Source: Thiocystis violacea
Lineage (GTDB): Bacteria > Pseudomonadota > Gammaproteobacteria > Chromatiales > Chromatiaceae
Direction of reading: 5' to 3'
Length of the DNA stretch: 64,000 nt
NCBI RefSeq assembly: GCF_016583565.1
Contig: NZ_NRRF01000009.1
Span: 1 to 64,000 of the forward strand
How positions within the stretch are numbered: position 1 is the stretch's first letter; each line of letters begins with the position of its first letter. Shown piece by piece: positions 47,501 to 57,177 of the stretch. The notes below the pieces were generated by a model. The model did not search any database and was not told the DNA's origin. It saw only the letters and a list, made by a program, of their open reading frames with translations. A program made the translations under genes and the position numbers.

Positions 47501-49961
47501 GCACCAGGCCGTCGACCGATCCGTCCTCGCGCCGATAGGGTAAAACGCGCAGCAGCAGCGGATCCCCGTTGGTCAGATTGCAGGTCTCGATCTCCACGGG
47601 TCGGTCGTCGGCGCACACCTGCTCCAGCCGAAGCATCAGATCCGCCACGTCGAGATGGTGCGTCAGCTCTTTCAGCGGCCGGCCGAGATCGCTGGGGCGA
47701 AAGTCGAAGACCGCCGCGGCGTTCGGCGTGAACTTGCGGATACAGAACCGGCTGTCGAGAAACACGACGCCGATATCCAGGTTCGCCAGCAGATTGTCCA
47801 TGTCCGAGGTGAGCTCGGTCAGTTGTCCGATCCGCGCCTCGTTCTCGCTATTGACGGTGTAGAGCTCTTCGTTGACCGATTGCAGCTCTTCGTTGGTGCT
47901 CTGAAGCTCCTCGTTGGAGGCCTGCATCTCCTCGTTGGAGGCTTGCATCTCCTCATTGAGGGTCTCCAGATCCTGAACCGTGGTCAGCAGGTTCTCGCGG
48001 GTCTGCTGCAGCTCGAATTCCAGCTCGCGCACATGCTGGCTGACCTCGGCGCCGGCCTCGAATGGGTGCGCGGCCGACAGGTCCTGACGCGGCTCCAGCA
48101 CGCTGAGATCCATGAGCACGACGAGCGGCGCATCCACGTCATGGCGATCATCGCTCGGCCCGACCCAGATGCTCGCGCTGGGCGTGCCGTTCAGCTCAGC
48201 CACGGCGACCTCGCCATAGAGCACTGGCTCGTTCACCCGGCGGGCGCGGTGCAAGGCGGTGAGCAGCGGCAGCCGCAGCGAGGGTAAGACGATATCGGTC
48301 AGGTTGAAGTCGACCGCGCCCAAGGGAAATTCCAACAGGCGCGCCGTATTGAGGAAGACGTGCTGGATCTGGTTGTGGGCATCCACCAGCAGACAGGTGG
48401 TGGGCTGCTGGCCAAAGCGCAATTTCAGCACCGCGGCCAGCAGGTGATCGAGGTGTGCTCGGGAAGGCTGCTGGATCGGGCGCGTCAGCGGGCGCAGCGG
48501 GGACATCGTCCGGTGTCCCAGATGGTCGATCGGCAGCGTGACATCGCGGCGTTTGGAGAACACCTTCCAGGTCTGATCGAGGCACTGAAAGGCATGTGCC
48601 AGCCCGCCCATGTGCTCGGACTGCCCCAGCACCAGCACGCCGCTCGCGACCAACGAAAAATGCAGCAGTTTGAGCACCTGCTCCTGCAACGGTGCCTGAA
48701 TGTAGATCAGCATGTTGCGGCAGGTGATCAGGTGAATCTGTGAAAAGCCCGGATTCTGGATCAGGTCGTGGGAGGTGAAGATGATCTGAGTGCGGATGTG
48801 TTTCTTGATGCGGTAGGCATTGCCCTCGGCGACGAAATAACGCGCCAGCCGCTCGGCGCCGATGTCATGGACGATGCTGGGGGGATAGAGTCCCTGGGCG
48901 GCGAAGGCGAGGGCCTCGTTGTCGATATCCGTGGCGAACAGCTTGACCGGGTGATGGCGTCCGAGCTTGCGCATCACCTCGTCCACGGCGATGGCGAGCG
49001 AATAGGCCTCTTCCCCCGTGGAGCAGGCGGCGACCCACAGCCGCAGCGGCTGCTCCGCCTGCAGTCCCTCGATGCGCGCGGGCAGTACATCCCGCTGCAA
49101 CAGCGACCAGAGCTCCGGGTCGCGGAAGAACCGCGTGGAGCCGATGAGCAGATCCTGGCGCAGGTGCCTGACCTCTTCGGCGGACGTCAGCAGAAACTGG
49201 ACATAGCTCTCCACACTGTCCGTCTTGGACAACAGCAGGCGGTGGGCGATGCGCCGCTGCAGCGTGCCCGGCTTGTACTGGGAGAAATCGATCTTTTCCT
49301 GCTGCTGCACGATATCGAGGATGCGTGCCAGGTCGTTTGCCGGCAGCAGCGGATCGCTGCCCTTGGGGAGCGTCAGTCTGGCCGAGGCATAGCGGATGAT
49401 GTCGCAGACCGCCGTCGCCAGCTCGGCGGGTGAGAGGATCTCATCGACCAGACCGGAGCTGATGGGACTGCTGGGCATGGCCCCGAACTGCGCCGTTTCG
49501 CTCGACTGGACCAGGGCGACGCCTCCGGCGCGGCTGATCGCCTTGAGTCCCTCGGTGCCGTCGTGCCCGGTCCCGGAGAGCAGGATGCCGATTGTGCGCT
49601 CGGTCCGCTCGCACGCCAGGCTGAGAAAGAAGGCGTCGATCGGATAATCATTGCCGCTGCCGGCGCGCGCCTCCAGGAGGAGCTGCTGCCCGACGATCCT
49701 GACCAGGTAGCCGGGCGGCAGCACGTAGACGTGGTTGAGCGCGATCATCATCTCGTGCTCGACGACGGCGACCGTCAAGCGGGTACGGCGTTGCAGCAGC
49801 TCGACCATGAGGCTGCGGAAATCCGGCGACAGATGCTGCACGACCACGAAGGCGGCGCCCGGTTCCGATGGCAGATTGCTGAAGAACGCTTCCATGGCCT
49901 GAAGCCCGCCGGCGGAAGCGCCGATCCCGACCAAGATGTCGCTGCTGGTGATCTTCGTCAT
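44580..49961 (-). CDS. CheB-CheR-multi-PAS-GGDEF-EAL fusion protein
   Basis: A 1793-residue fusion of the same plan as the gene at 38748-43373 but with more PAS domains. CheB (about 5-190; [25 protein letters not shown]); CheR (about 210-480; [12 protein letters not shown]); coiled coil (about 650-730); five PAS-type segments (about 730-1360); GGDEF (about 1375-1530, intact GGDEF, RxxD site RPGD); EAL (about 1545-1790; intact EAL in [25 protein letters not shown]). The intact motifs suggest both cyclase and phosphodiesterase activity are possible. The ATG at 49961 follows AAGGAG; the frame is open to 50033. The duplicates differ enough in sequence to be old paralogues. Confidence 0.9.
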   Translation of the reverse strand: MTKITSSDILVGIGASAGGLQAMEAFFSNLPSEPGAAFVVVQHLSPDFRSLMVELLQRRTRLTVAVVEHEMMIALNHVYVLPPGYLVRIVGQQLLLEARAGSGNDYPIDAFFLSLACERTERTIGILLSGTGHDGTEGLKAISRAGGVALVQSSETAQFGAMPSSPISSGLVDEILSPAELATAVCDIIRYASARLTLPKGSDPLLPANDLARILDIVQQQEKIDFSQYKPGTLQRRIAHRLLLSKTDSVESYVQFLLTSAEEVRHLRQDLLIGSTRFFRDPELWSLLQRDVLPARIEGLQAEQPLRLWVAACSTGEEAYSLAIAVDEVMRKLGRHHPVKLFATDIDNEALAFAAQGLYPPSIVHDIGAERLARYFVAEGNAYRIKKHIRTQIIFTSHDLIQNPGFSQIHLITCRNMLIYIQAPLQEQVLKLLHFSLVASGVLVLGQSEHMGGLAHAFQCLDQTWKVFSKRRDVTLPIDHLGHRTMSPLRPLTRPIQQPSRAHLDHLLAAVLKLRFGQQPTTCLLVDAHNQIQHVFLNTARLLEFPLGAVDFNLTDIVLPSLRLPLLTALHRARRVNEPVLYGEVAVAELNGTPSASIWVGPSDDRHDVDAPLVVLMDLSVLEPRQDLSAAHPFEAGAEVSQHVRELEFELQQTRENLLTTVQDLETLNEEMQASNEEMQASNEELQSTNEELQSVNEELYTVNSENEARIGQLTELTSDMDNLLANLDIGVVFLDSRFCIRKFTPNAAAVFDFRPSDLGRPLKELTHHLDVADLMLRLEQVCADDRPVEIETCNLTNGDPLLLRVLPYRREDGSVDGLVLTLIKVKDLKKVQRELERANAQFEELYRRSPVGLCLFDQALRFLQLNETLANINGLSIEAHLGRTVRELLPKLGERIEPLLRQVLETGEAILGLEVSSVTPDQPEVERTWLASYYPVTLQDDTTGVGAIVTEITEQKALYARLLDSQGLVQQIADASPAILFRFGLPRGGISYVNQSVETILGYRQDALIAMSEGQLWRLCHPEDRRRLREHLAALGLARDGAVLECTFRVRANSGRWRWLSQRSSRFKRGGPGQQTVQYLGVATDATESVETQETLQRSEHLLRTTLSHTPITLFTQDTALRYTWIHNPPPGFRIEDMLGRHDRDILPAENAERLTRIKQQVLDQGKTANLTFELAGDGPPRQFELILAVQLASSGERVGLTGIGIDISEAKATEARLTDVVGRLERAQHLAHVGDWEYLPQTGRVTWSPELFRLVQRDPASGAPNPAEILSMVRGEEQATLLEMAEQLQTSQPPASIELSLRTPQGEDPRHLQLTSGSVRDEAGRATTFYGTVTDITERMLDLKDIQHRAFFDGLTDLPNRSFFLQHLKLAIARGLRSPDPLFTVFYLDLDGFKEVNDSLGHAAGDQLLLETGARLRATLRPGDVIARMGGDEFALLADQLCSAQEALEIARRIQGVLNAPLTIGGAPLSVSASIGIAFYRPDDPWDSETAVLENADIAMYRAKRRGPGHSELFEPSMRDDSIQRVEIKGDLLNGIEQSQFVLYYQPLVDLRNGALVGCEALVRWRHPRRGLLAPMEFLPVARATHLMARLETWILQEATRQRRLWATQYPLCDTFRMNINVSPDFLKSATFEQIVRQTLEHKGTTTDRICLELTEESFIDDGYSADLLLRRLKTLGLLIALDDFGTGYSSLSYLHRLPIDALKIDQSFVQALNESGTVSGITAGIVGLAEKLCLSVTAEGIETRDQLLRVVSIGCHIGQGYYFSHPLPAADFGALLDQKQPLADKLTAGN

Positions 49962-50312
49962 GCTCGATACAGCTCCTTGGACGACGGACGCGCAGTTCCT
50001 CTGGCCGTGGCGGATACGTGGCCCGTTCGGCAATCCGCGGCGGCAACCTCCGGATGCCGAGCGACATGGCGCGAAACGATCATTCGATTCCGTGGGGGCT
50101 CAGAAGCGCTGGACGGGAAGAAGACAAAGCCGGGGACGGTAGCACAAAGCGCCGTTGCTCGGTGCGCGCAACGAACGCCGCCGTTCGAGATCCGTCGCCG
50201 CTGCCGTCGCGATACGACCGGCGATCGATGCGCCCGACAGTCCGCTTGAAAGGGTGTCGTTGGTTCTCCCCTGTGTTTCCGGCGCGGGCAGCGGTTCATC
50301 AGGACGCGCTTC
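49962..50312. other. Intergenic region, 351 bp, nothing recognised
   Basis: Between the histidine kinase stop and the start of the large fusion gene. It must hold the fusion gene's promoter, but I see no convincing -35/-10 or sigma-54 element and no small gene. Confidence 0.4.
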
Positions 50313-53300
50313 TCAGTCGAATGTTGCTTCGATCGCCGCACGCAGCCGTGCGAGTTCGCTCGCCAATCGCGGTGTCAAGGCCGCCAGTAGGTCAGGCTCC
50401 TCGCGCCGGGCGGCTTGCTCGACGGCAAGCGCCAGGTCGCCGAAGGGTGTCGCGCCAATATTGACCGCGGCACCCGCGATACGATGGGCCTGGGCCGCCA
50501 CTGTCGCGAGGTCGTCTGCCGCGAGGGCCTGTTCGAGCCGCGCGAGCTGCCCCGGCAGGTCGCCGAGAAAGGCGTGGAGGATCGTCTGGACGATGGCCCG
50601 GTCGCCCATGACGCGGCGGCTCAACGCGGCCGGGTCGAACAAGGCTTCGACCGGCTCGGATGCAGGCGGCTCTGCCTTGGACGCAGGGAGCGCGCTTGGC
50701 GTCGGCGGAGCTGTCGCGACCAGCGTCCGCCGACCCTCGGGCAGCCAGCGCTCAAGCGTGGTCAGCAGCGCCTCGGCCTCGACCGGTTTGGCGAGGTAGT
50801 CGTCCATGCCGGCGGCGAAGCAGCGCTCGCGCTCGCCCTCCAGGACATTGGCGGTCATGGCGATGACGGGCAGGGCGCGTCCGCTCGCTTGCAGGTTGTC
50901 GGCGCGGATCCGCCGCGTCGTCTCGTAACCGTCGAGGATGGGCATTTGACAGTCCATCAGCACCAGATCGAAGGGGTTCTGCGCCAGGGCGCGCAGCGCT
51001 GCCTCGCCGTCCCCGGCCAGCACCGGCTCGATGCCGAGCTTGTGCAGCATGGCGCGGATCACGACCTGATTGGTGGGGGTGTCCTCGGCGACCAGCACGC
51101 GCGCGTCGAGGCCCGGCAGCGACTCGGCCATGGGCTCGATCCGCGTCGCGTCGGCCGCGCCGGTCAGGCTGAGCAGGAGATTGTAGAGCCTTGACTGACA
51201 GACCGGCTTGGCGATGAAGGTGGCGTAGTCGCTGCCATACTCCTCGCGCGCGGCGGGGTAGCTCCGCTGCGAGGTCATGAGGACCAGGCGCGTCGCGGCG
51301 AGCGTTGGCGCGTCCGCGCGGGCGGCGCCTAAACGGCCGCGCTCGTCGTCTTCCAGACTTTGGTCGATGAGCGCGACGCCGAAGGGGCGGCCCGCCGCCG
51401 CAGCGGTACTGAGCGCCTCCAGCGCGGTGGTGATGCTGGTCGCCCAGGCCTGCTCGATGCGCCACATCCCCAATGCGCGGAGCAGAAAGTCGGCGCTCTC
51501 GGCGTGCGATTGCACGACCAGCACGCGCGTTGCGACGCTTGCGGTTGCGGGCCAGACCGGCGCGGGCCGGTCGACCGCGTCCAGGGTCAGCCTGAGCCAG
51601 AACCGGCTGCCCTCTCCGGGCGTGCTCTCGACGCCGATGGTGCCGCCCATTCGCATGACGAGCTGTTTGCTGATCGCCAGCCCCAAGCCGGTGCCGCCAT
51701 GGCGGCGTGAGGTGGAGTCGTCGGCCTGGACGAAACGCTCGAACAGCCGCGCGCACTGCTCGGGCGCGATCCCGATGCCGGTGTCCGCGACCGTGAAATC
51801 CAGGCGCGTGGCGCCGCTGGTCTCGTCCCGCTCGCTCAGGCAGCGCACCGTGATTTCGCCGTGCTCGGTGAACTTGATGGCGTTGGCGGTGAGGTTGGCG
51901 AGGATCTGCCGCAGCCGCAAGGGATCGCCCAGGAACCACTGATGCGCCACGGGGTTGGCGGGGCAGACCAGCGCGAGCCCCTTGTCCTCGGCGGCAATCG
52001 CAAAGGTGGCCCCGATCCCCTCGAGCAGATCCAGCAGATCGAACTCGATGCGTTCGAGGCGCAGCTCGCCGGCCTCGATCCGGGAGATGTCCAGAATATC
52101 GTTGACGATGCCGAGCAGGAGCTTGGCGTCGCTCGCGATGGTCCGGGTGAGCTGGTGCTGCTCCTGCGTGAGGCGCGTTCCCAGAAGCAGATCGGCCAGG
52201 CCGATGACGCCGCCGATCGGGGTGCGAATCTCGTGGCTCATATTGGCCAGGAAGCGCGACTTGTGCCGGTCCGCGACGCGGACCCGCTCGATCTGATGTT
52301 GTAGCGCGAGGTTGGCGTCGGCGAGCTTGCGGTCGCTGCGATACAGCAGCCCAATGGCGCCCAGGCCGGCGAGATAGGCACAGGCCAGGACCGCCAGCAG
52401 GGCGGCCAGTTTCGCTCGGGCGTGTGCGGCCAGGGTTGCCTCGGTGGCGTGGGTCACCAGGGTGAGATGCGGCGCGTCGGCCTTGTCGATCCGCAACGAG
52501 ATCCGCTGACAATCGGCAAGCGCCATTTGGCTGCAGTCACTGATCGCATCGATGGCCGCATAGCGGGCGGGGTCGAGCAGGCGCAGGTTGTTCGCGGGGC
52601 GGCCGAGATCCCGGCCCCATTCGAGCTCCGGGTGCCTTGAATGGATCAGCCAACCGCCGCGGTCGTCGACGAGCTCCAGATCGACACCCTGCGTGGCCAG
52701 GCTGCGGATGCGCTGGAACAAGGGGCGCAGATTGTAGTTGAGTACCAACACCCCTGGGCGCATGCCTTCCGCCCGCGTGGTCGGGCTGGCCGCGCGGATG
52801 GTTGGCTCGAAGGGCCGGACGACGACGCCAAACTCGACGTTGAGATCGAGCGCGGAGATGTCGATGTCATAGCCACGCCGCTTGATGGCTCGGCTGAAGT
52901 AGTAGCGCGAGGACTTGTCCTGCAGCTGGTCCGCGGAGCTGACCTTCCAGTCCCCGTCCGCCTGCAAGACGCGATTCACCCGCGCCTGCTCGACCCCCTT
53001 GTCGTCGAGCCAGCGCAGCTGCGACAGCAGGCTGGCTTGCGGGATGTGCTCCCGAAGCAGATCCTCCAGCGCGGTTTGCGACGGCAGGGGCGCGGCCGGG
53101 TCCAGCAGGCCGCTCGCCAGCAACGCCCACTTGGCGCGGAAGATGTCCCGGCTCAGCGCAAGCGCCTGTAAGTCGAGCAGGTGGGAGACCTCGTCGCTCA
53201 CGAAATGGATGCGTGCGCGCAGGACGCCTTCCTCCTGCAAGCGCAAATAGCCATCGGCGCTGTAGACCAGGACAGACATCAAGAGCGTCAAGCCCACAGC

Positions 53301-53330
53301 GAGGATCAGGGCCTTGAGTCGGGGTGTCAT
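50313..53330 (-). CDS. Hybrid histidine kinase with two receivers and Hpt domain
   Basis: A 1005-residue membrane kinase. A membrane helix (about 6-26), a periplasmic Cache-like sensor (about 35-300), a second helix (about 310-330), HisKA (His in FLANMSHEIRTP), HATPase (DTGIGI, GTGLGLAIS), a diverged receiver (Asp in LIDQSLED), a standard receiver (VLVAEDTPTN, LVLMDCQMPILDGYE) and a C-terminal Hpt (His in AQAHRIAGAAVN). This is a full four-step phosphorelay in one chain, like BarA or ArcB. The input signal is unknown. The ATG at 53330 starts the first helix; the frame is open to 53426 through a hexanucleotide repeat. The degenerate-GGDEF response regulator may be a target. Confidence 0.92.
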   Translation of the reverse strand: MTPRLKALILAVGLTLLMSVLVYSADGYLRLQEEGVLRARIHFVSDEVSHLLDLQALALSRDIFRAKWALLASGLLDPAAPLPSQTALEDLLREHIPQASLLSQLRWLDDKGVEQARVNRVLQADGDWKVSSADQLQDKSSRYYFSRAIKRRGYDIDISALDLNVEFGVVVRPFEPTIRAASPTTRAEGMRPGVLVLNYNLRPLFQRIRSLATQGVDLELVDDRGGWLIHSRHPELEWGRDLGRPANNLRLLDPARYAAIDAISDCSQMALADCQRISLRIDKADAPHLTLVTHATEATLAAHARAKLAALLAVLACAYLAGLGAIGLLYRSDRKLADANLALQHQIERVRVADRHKSRFLANMSHEIRTPIGGVIGLADLLLGTRLTQEQHQLTRTIASDAKLLLGIVNDILDISRIEAGELRLERIEFDLLDLLEGIGATFAIAAEDKGLALVCPANPVAHQWFLGDPLRLRQILANLTANAIKFTEHGEITVRCLSERDETSGATRLDFTVADTGIGIAPEQCARLFERFVQADDSTSRRHGGTGLGLAISKQLVMRMGGTIGVESTPGEGSRFWLRLTLDAVDRPAPVWPATASVATRVLVVQSHAESADFLLRALGMWRIEQAWATSITTALEALSTAAAAGRPFGVALIDQSLEDDERGRLGAARADAPTLAATRLVLMTSQRSYPAAREEYGSDYATFIAKPVCQSRLYNLLLSLTGAADATRIEPMAESLPGLDARVLVAEDTPTNQVVIRAMLHKLGIEPVLAGDGEAALRALAQNPFDLVLMDCQMPILDGYETTRRIRADNLQASGRALPVIAMTANVLEGERERCFAAGMDDYLAKPVEAEALLTTLERWLPEGRRTLVATAPPTPSALPASKAEPPASEPVEALFDPAALSRRVMGDRAIVQTILHAFLGDLPGQLARLEQALAADDLATVAAQAHRIAGAAVNIGATPFGDLALAVEQAARREEPDLLAALTPRLASELARLRAAIEATFD

Positions 53331-53355
53331 CAGTGCGGGCTCGCTCGGGCGCCGC

Positions 53356-53395
<40 letters not shown>

Positions 53396-53400
53396 CAGGT

Positions 53401-54717
53401 TCACCGCCCCAGGCGCCTGGCCGCAAGGTAGGCGAGCCAGCCGAGGCCGACGGTCAGGGCGCCGACGGCGACGATGACGGGGCGCTGATGGACGGCGTGG
53501 AAGGTCATCCAGGCCATGAGCGCGATGAAGCCGAGCGTGGTGTAGGGGTGGCCCCAGGTTCGATAGGGGCGCGGTAGGTCTGGCTCGCGCGCGCGCAGAA
53601 CGAAGACGCCGCCGACGGTGAGCGCGGCGAAGACGGAGAGGGTGAAGCCGACGTAGCTCACCAGCGTCTCGAAGCTGGAGGTCAGCATCATGACGATGGC
53701 CAGCAGCGACTGGAGCGCGATGGCGATGACGGGGCCGCTCGCGGCCTGGCGCCTGGAAAGCGCGCGGATGGCCGGGTAATCCCGTCCCATGGCCTCGTAG
53801 ATTCGGGGGCCGGTCATCACCAGGGCGCCGACCGTGGAGATCAGCCCCAGTGCGATCAGGCCGCTGAGGATGCGTCCGCCCAGCTCGCCGAAGGCGTGGA
53901 CGGCGGCCACCGCGCCGACGCGCTCCTGCGCGTTGGCGATCTCCTCGGCGGGCGCGGCGCCCAGGAACACGGTGTTCACGCCCAGGTACAGGAAGGTCAC
54001 CAACAGGGTGCCGGTGCCCAGCGCGATGGGCATGTAGCGTCCGGGGTCACGGACCTCGCCGGCGATATAGGCGGCGGCGTTCCAGCCGCTGTAGGCGTAG
54101 GACACGTAGATGAGCCCGACGGCGAAGGCCGGCGAGAGCACGGCATCCATGACCGCAGGCTCTCCGCTGCCCGTGAGTCGATCCATGTCCACGGCCGCCA
54201 GTCCGCCGATGATGAAGAGCAGGATCAGGAGCGCCTTGCCGATGGTGAAGAGGTCCTGAATCCGGCTGCCGGTCGAGAGGTGGATGGAGTGGAGCACGGA
54301 CGCGGCGACGACCAGCACCAGACCTGAGGCCAGCGGGGGCAAGGCGTCCGTGCCGAGCGCCAGGTTCAGATATTCCCCAAAGGCGATGGCGCTGGCCGCG
54401 ACCGGCGCGGCGAAGCCCACGACCAGTGACACGAAGCCGGCGATGAAGCCAAGCGCGGGGTGATAGATCCGTGAGAGCAGCTGGTACTCGCCGCCGTTGT
54501 GCGGCAGGGCGGCGACCAGCTCGGCGTAGGCCAGCGAGCCGAAGGCCGCCGCGAGGCCGCCGAGCAGCCAGGCGACGAGCACGGCGGGCTGCGAGCCGAT
54601 GTCTCGCAGGAGAAAGCCGGTGGTGGTGAAGACGCCTGTCCCAATCATGGTCGCGACCACGAGCAGGATGGCGGTGAGAGGGCCGAAGCGGCGCTCCTGC
54701 GAGGCATTGTGCGACAT
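53401..54717 (-). CDS. APC-family amino acid permease
   Basis: A 438-residue membrane protein with about 12 predicted helices. The start ATMIGTGVFTTTGFLL and the later YAYSGWNAAAYIAGEVRDPGR are hallmarks of the amino acid-polyamine-organocation superfamily. The substrate cannot be deduced. It precedes the hybrid kinase gene by 70 bp on the same strand, so the kinase could sense a compound the permease moves; this is only a context guess. Confidence 0.88.
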   Translation of the reverse strand: MSHNASQERRFGPLTAILLVVATMIGTGVFTTTGFLLRDIGSQPAVLVAWLLGGLAAAFGSLAYAELVAALPHNGGEYQLLSRIYHPALGFIAGFVSLVVGFAAPVAASAIAFGEYLNLALGTDALPPLASGLVLVVAASVLHSIHLSTGSRIQDLFTIGKALLILLFIIGGLAAVDMDRLTGSGEPAVMDAVLSPAFAVGLIYVSYAYSGWNAAAYIAGEVRDPGRYMPIALGTGTLLVTFLYLGVNTVFLGAAPAEEIANAQERVGAVAAVHAFGELGGRILSGLIALGLISTVGALVMTGPRIYEAMGRDYPAIRALSRRQAASGPVIAIALQSLLAIVMMLTSSFETLVSYVGFTLSVFAALTVGGVFVLRAREPDLPRPYRTWGHPYTTLGFIALMAWMTFHAVHQRPVIVAVGALTVGLGWLAYLAARRLGR

Positions 54718-54793
54718 GTGTGGCGGTGTCTTGAATCAGAGGATCGGCAAGCGTAGCAGAATCGCCGCGGACTCAGCTCGTCGCGGAGGGGGC

Positions 54794-55489
54794 TCAATCC
54801 CCGCCACAGCCGCCACCGCAGCTGCTGTCGCCTCCATCACTGCCGCCGTCGCCGAACCAGGACTCGCCGAAGCCGTCGGAGGAGCCGTCGAAGTCCGTGC
54901 TGGACATGTCCCCGGCACAGTAGACCGGCGAGCTGGAGCCGTCCTGGCCGCGGCGTTTCGGACCGCGACAATCCAGCGCGTAGCTGAAGCCGCCCGCGAT
55001 CTTGAGCTGTTGGTCGAGCGCGAACAGGAGGGGCAGCCGGCTGGGCTTGCGGGGATTGATCCGCTCCTCACGGCAGCTGTGCCACCAGACGCGGCGCAGG
55101 CCGGTGTTGCTCTGCCGGTTGGGTCCGAGCACGGCGGCCGGTGTGTGGTGGAAGAAGCGCCCGAAGGCCTTGCGGCAAAAGTCCTGGTAGTGGCGTGTGT
55201 AGAGGATGAACTCGTGCCAGAGATCATCGGCCGCCCGCGACGGCATGGAGACGAATCTGCGTCTGCCGCGCAGATAGGCGATGAAGAACTGGCGCAGGCC
55301 ACGCGCGACCAGGTGCCGGTCGCGTCCGTCGAGATGCGGATGGCGCGAGGCGAGCCGTTCGAGCAGGCCGTCCGGAAAGCTGTAGGTGCGGATGAAGCGG
55401 ACGCGCTTGGCCGTCCTCCAGGCGCTCCAGCCCTTGGTCAGCACGATCAGGATGACCGCCAAAATGATGGCGTCGACCAGGTTGCTCAT
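54794..55489 (-). CDS. Glycine-rich-domain-like protein of unknown function
   Basis: A 231-residue protein with one N-terminal membrane helix (about 4-20), a central region with ADDLWHEFILYTRHYQDFC that resembles the plant/bacterial 'glycine-rich domain-containing protein-like' family, and a C-terminal tail rich in Gly, Ser, Asp and Cys ending SSCGGGCGGD. The function is unknown. The Cys-Gly tail is unusual and could bind metal. The gene ends 76 bp ahead of the permease start, in the same direction. Confidence 0.7.
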   Translation of the reverse strand: MSNLVDAIILAVILIVLTKGWSAWRTAKRVRFIRTYSFPDGLLERLASRHPHLDGRDRHLVARGLRQFFIAYLRGRRRFVSMPSRAADDLWHEFILYTRHYQDFCRKAFGRFFHHTPAAVLGPNRQSNTGLRRVWWHSCREERINPRKPSRLPLLFALDQQLKIAGGFSYALDCRGPKRRGQDGSSSPVYCAGDMSSTDFDGSSDGFGESWFGDGGSDGGDSSCGGGCGGD

Positions 55490-55580
55490 CCGTTCGAGAC
55501 CCTCAAGGGCGAGGACGTGGGAGCGGCGCCCCGCCGCGACCGGTTGCTCATCCTGCCGGTGGCGGCTCGCGCCGCCGTGC

Positions 55581-57161
55581 TCAGAATTGCCGCATCTTGA
55601 TGTTCAGCGTCTGGATGCGGTAGGCGATCTGACGCGGAGTCATGTTCAGCAGACGCGCGGCCTTGGCCTGGACCCAGCCGGCCTCCTCCAGCGCGGCGAT
55701 GACCCGCTCGCGCTCGTCGAGGTTGGGGTCGTTGAAGTCCACCTGGCTCGCCGGCGGGGCCGACGACTGGACGAAGTCCGGCCCGCTGCTGTTGGGGCTG
55801 AACCCGGTCAGGTCGATGACCTCGCGGTCGATGTTGCCGTCTTCGCTCATGACCGCCGCGCGCTCGATGCAGTTCTCCAGCTCCCGCACGTTACCCGGCC
55901 AGTCGTAGCGCATGAGCATGCGCACCGCGCTGTCGGTGATCTCCAGATCGCGGCCCTGCATGCGCGAGACCTTCCCCACCAGGAATCGGGCCAGGTCCGG
56001 GATGTCCTCCATGCGCTCGCGCAGCGCGGGCGTGCGGATGGGCATGACGTTGAGGCGGTAATAGAGGTCTTCGCGGAACTCGCCCGCCCTCACGCCTGCC
56101 TCCAGGTCGCGGTTGGTCGCGGCGATGACGCGCACGTCCACCTTGAGGGTGCGCCCGCCGCCGATACGCTCGAACTCGCCCTCCTGCAGGACGCGCAGCA
56201 GTTTGGCCTGAAAGGCTGGCGTGATCTCGCCGATCTCGTCCAGAAAAAGAGTGCCGCCGTCGGCCTGCTCGAAACGTCCCTTGCGCTGACTCACGGCCCC
56301 GGTGAAGGCGCCTTTCTCATGGCCGAAGAGCTCGGACTCCAGCAGGTTGTCCGGCAGGGCCGCACAGTTGAGCTTGACGAAGGGCGCGCGCGCGCGCGGC
56401 GAGTTGTAGTGGATGGCGTTGGCGATCAGCTCCTTGCCGGTGCCCGACTCACCGCGGATCAGCACCGTGGTGTTCCACTTGGCGACCTGGCGGACCTGCT
56501 CGAAGACCAGGCGCATGGGCTGCGCCCGGCCGATGATACTGTCGAAGCCGTGGGTGCCCTTGACCTCGCGTCGCAGCTTGTCGCGCTCTTCGCGCAGCGC
56601 CTGCTGCTCGGCCTCGACGGTACGCGCGAGCCGCACGGCCTGGCCGATGAGGTTTGCGACCATTTCGAGAAAGCGCGAGCGGTAGCCGAGCAGGGCGTCG
56701 CCGGGCGGCGGTTGGGCGGCGAAGACGCCGATGGCGTGCTCCTCGCCGACGCGGATGGGGACGCCGATGAAGGGCAGCTCCGGATCGTAGAGGTTCAGCC
56801 GGTCGAGAAACCGTGGTTCGTCGGCGACGCGGGGCAGTATCCAGGGCTCGTTGGCCGAGAGGATCTGGCCGATGACGCCCTCGCCGGGCTGGTAGGTCAC
56901 CGTCTCGAAGGGCTCGGCGTCCTTGCCGTGCAGCGCGCTGATGAGCAGCTCGCCGCGCTCCTCGTTGAGTAGGCAGACCAGGCCGTGGCTCATGCGGCCA
57001 CGCTCGTGCAGCACGCTCAGCACCTCGCGCAGGGTCTGGCGCAGGTTGAGCGAGCGGCTGAGCACGCTGCTCACCTCGAAGAGCGCGGCGAGCTGGGATT
57101 CGGCCAGGGCGAGGCGATGGGCCTCTTCGGCGGCCCCGAAGTCGTTTGGGGTAGAGGTCAT
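55581..57161 (-). CDS. nifA: Nitrogen fixation transcriptional activator NifA
   Basis: A 526-residue sigma-54 activator. An N-terminal GAF domain (about 20-160), an AAA+ domain (about 205-440) with Walker A GESGTGKE, the sigma-54 contact motif GAFTGA and DEIGE, and a C-terminal helix-turn-helix ([19 protein letters not shown]). The linker between AAA+ and the helix-turn-helix has no Cys, so this is the NifL-controlled rather than the intrinsically O2-sensitive type. I prefer the ATG at 57161; a TTG at 57176 is possible. It follows nifL by about 16 bp. Exact TGT-N10-ACA sites occur before nifB, nifL/rnfA and the SIR2-like gene. Confidence 0.96.
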   Translation of the reverse strand: MTSTPNDFGAAEEAHRLALAESQLAALFEVSSVLSRSLNLRQTLREVLSVLHERGRMSHGLVCLLNEERGELLISALHGKDAEPFETVTYQPGEGVIGQILSANEPWILPRVADEPRFLDRLNLYDPELPFIGVPIRVGEEHAIGVFAAQPPPGDALLGYRSRFLEMVANLIGQAVRLARTVEAEQQALREERDKLRREVKGTHGFDSIIGRAQPMRLVFEQVRQVAKWNTTVLIRGESGTGKELIANAIHYNSPRARAPFVKLNCAALPDNLLESELFGHEKGAFTGAVSQRKGRFEQADGGTLFLDEIGEITPAFQAKLLRVLQEGEFERIGGGRTLKVDVRVIAATNRDLEAGVRAGEFREDLYYRLNVMPIRTPALRERMEDIPDLARFLVGKVSRMQGRDLEITDSAVRMLMRYDWPGNVRELENCIERAAVMSEDGNIDREVIDLTGFSPNSSGPDFVQSSAPPASQVDFNDPNLDERERVIAALEEAGWVQAKAARLLNMTPRQIAYRIQTLNIKMRQF

Positions 57162-57177
57162 GGATCGGTCGGGCAAG

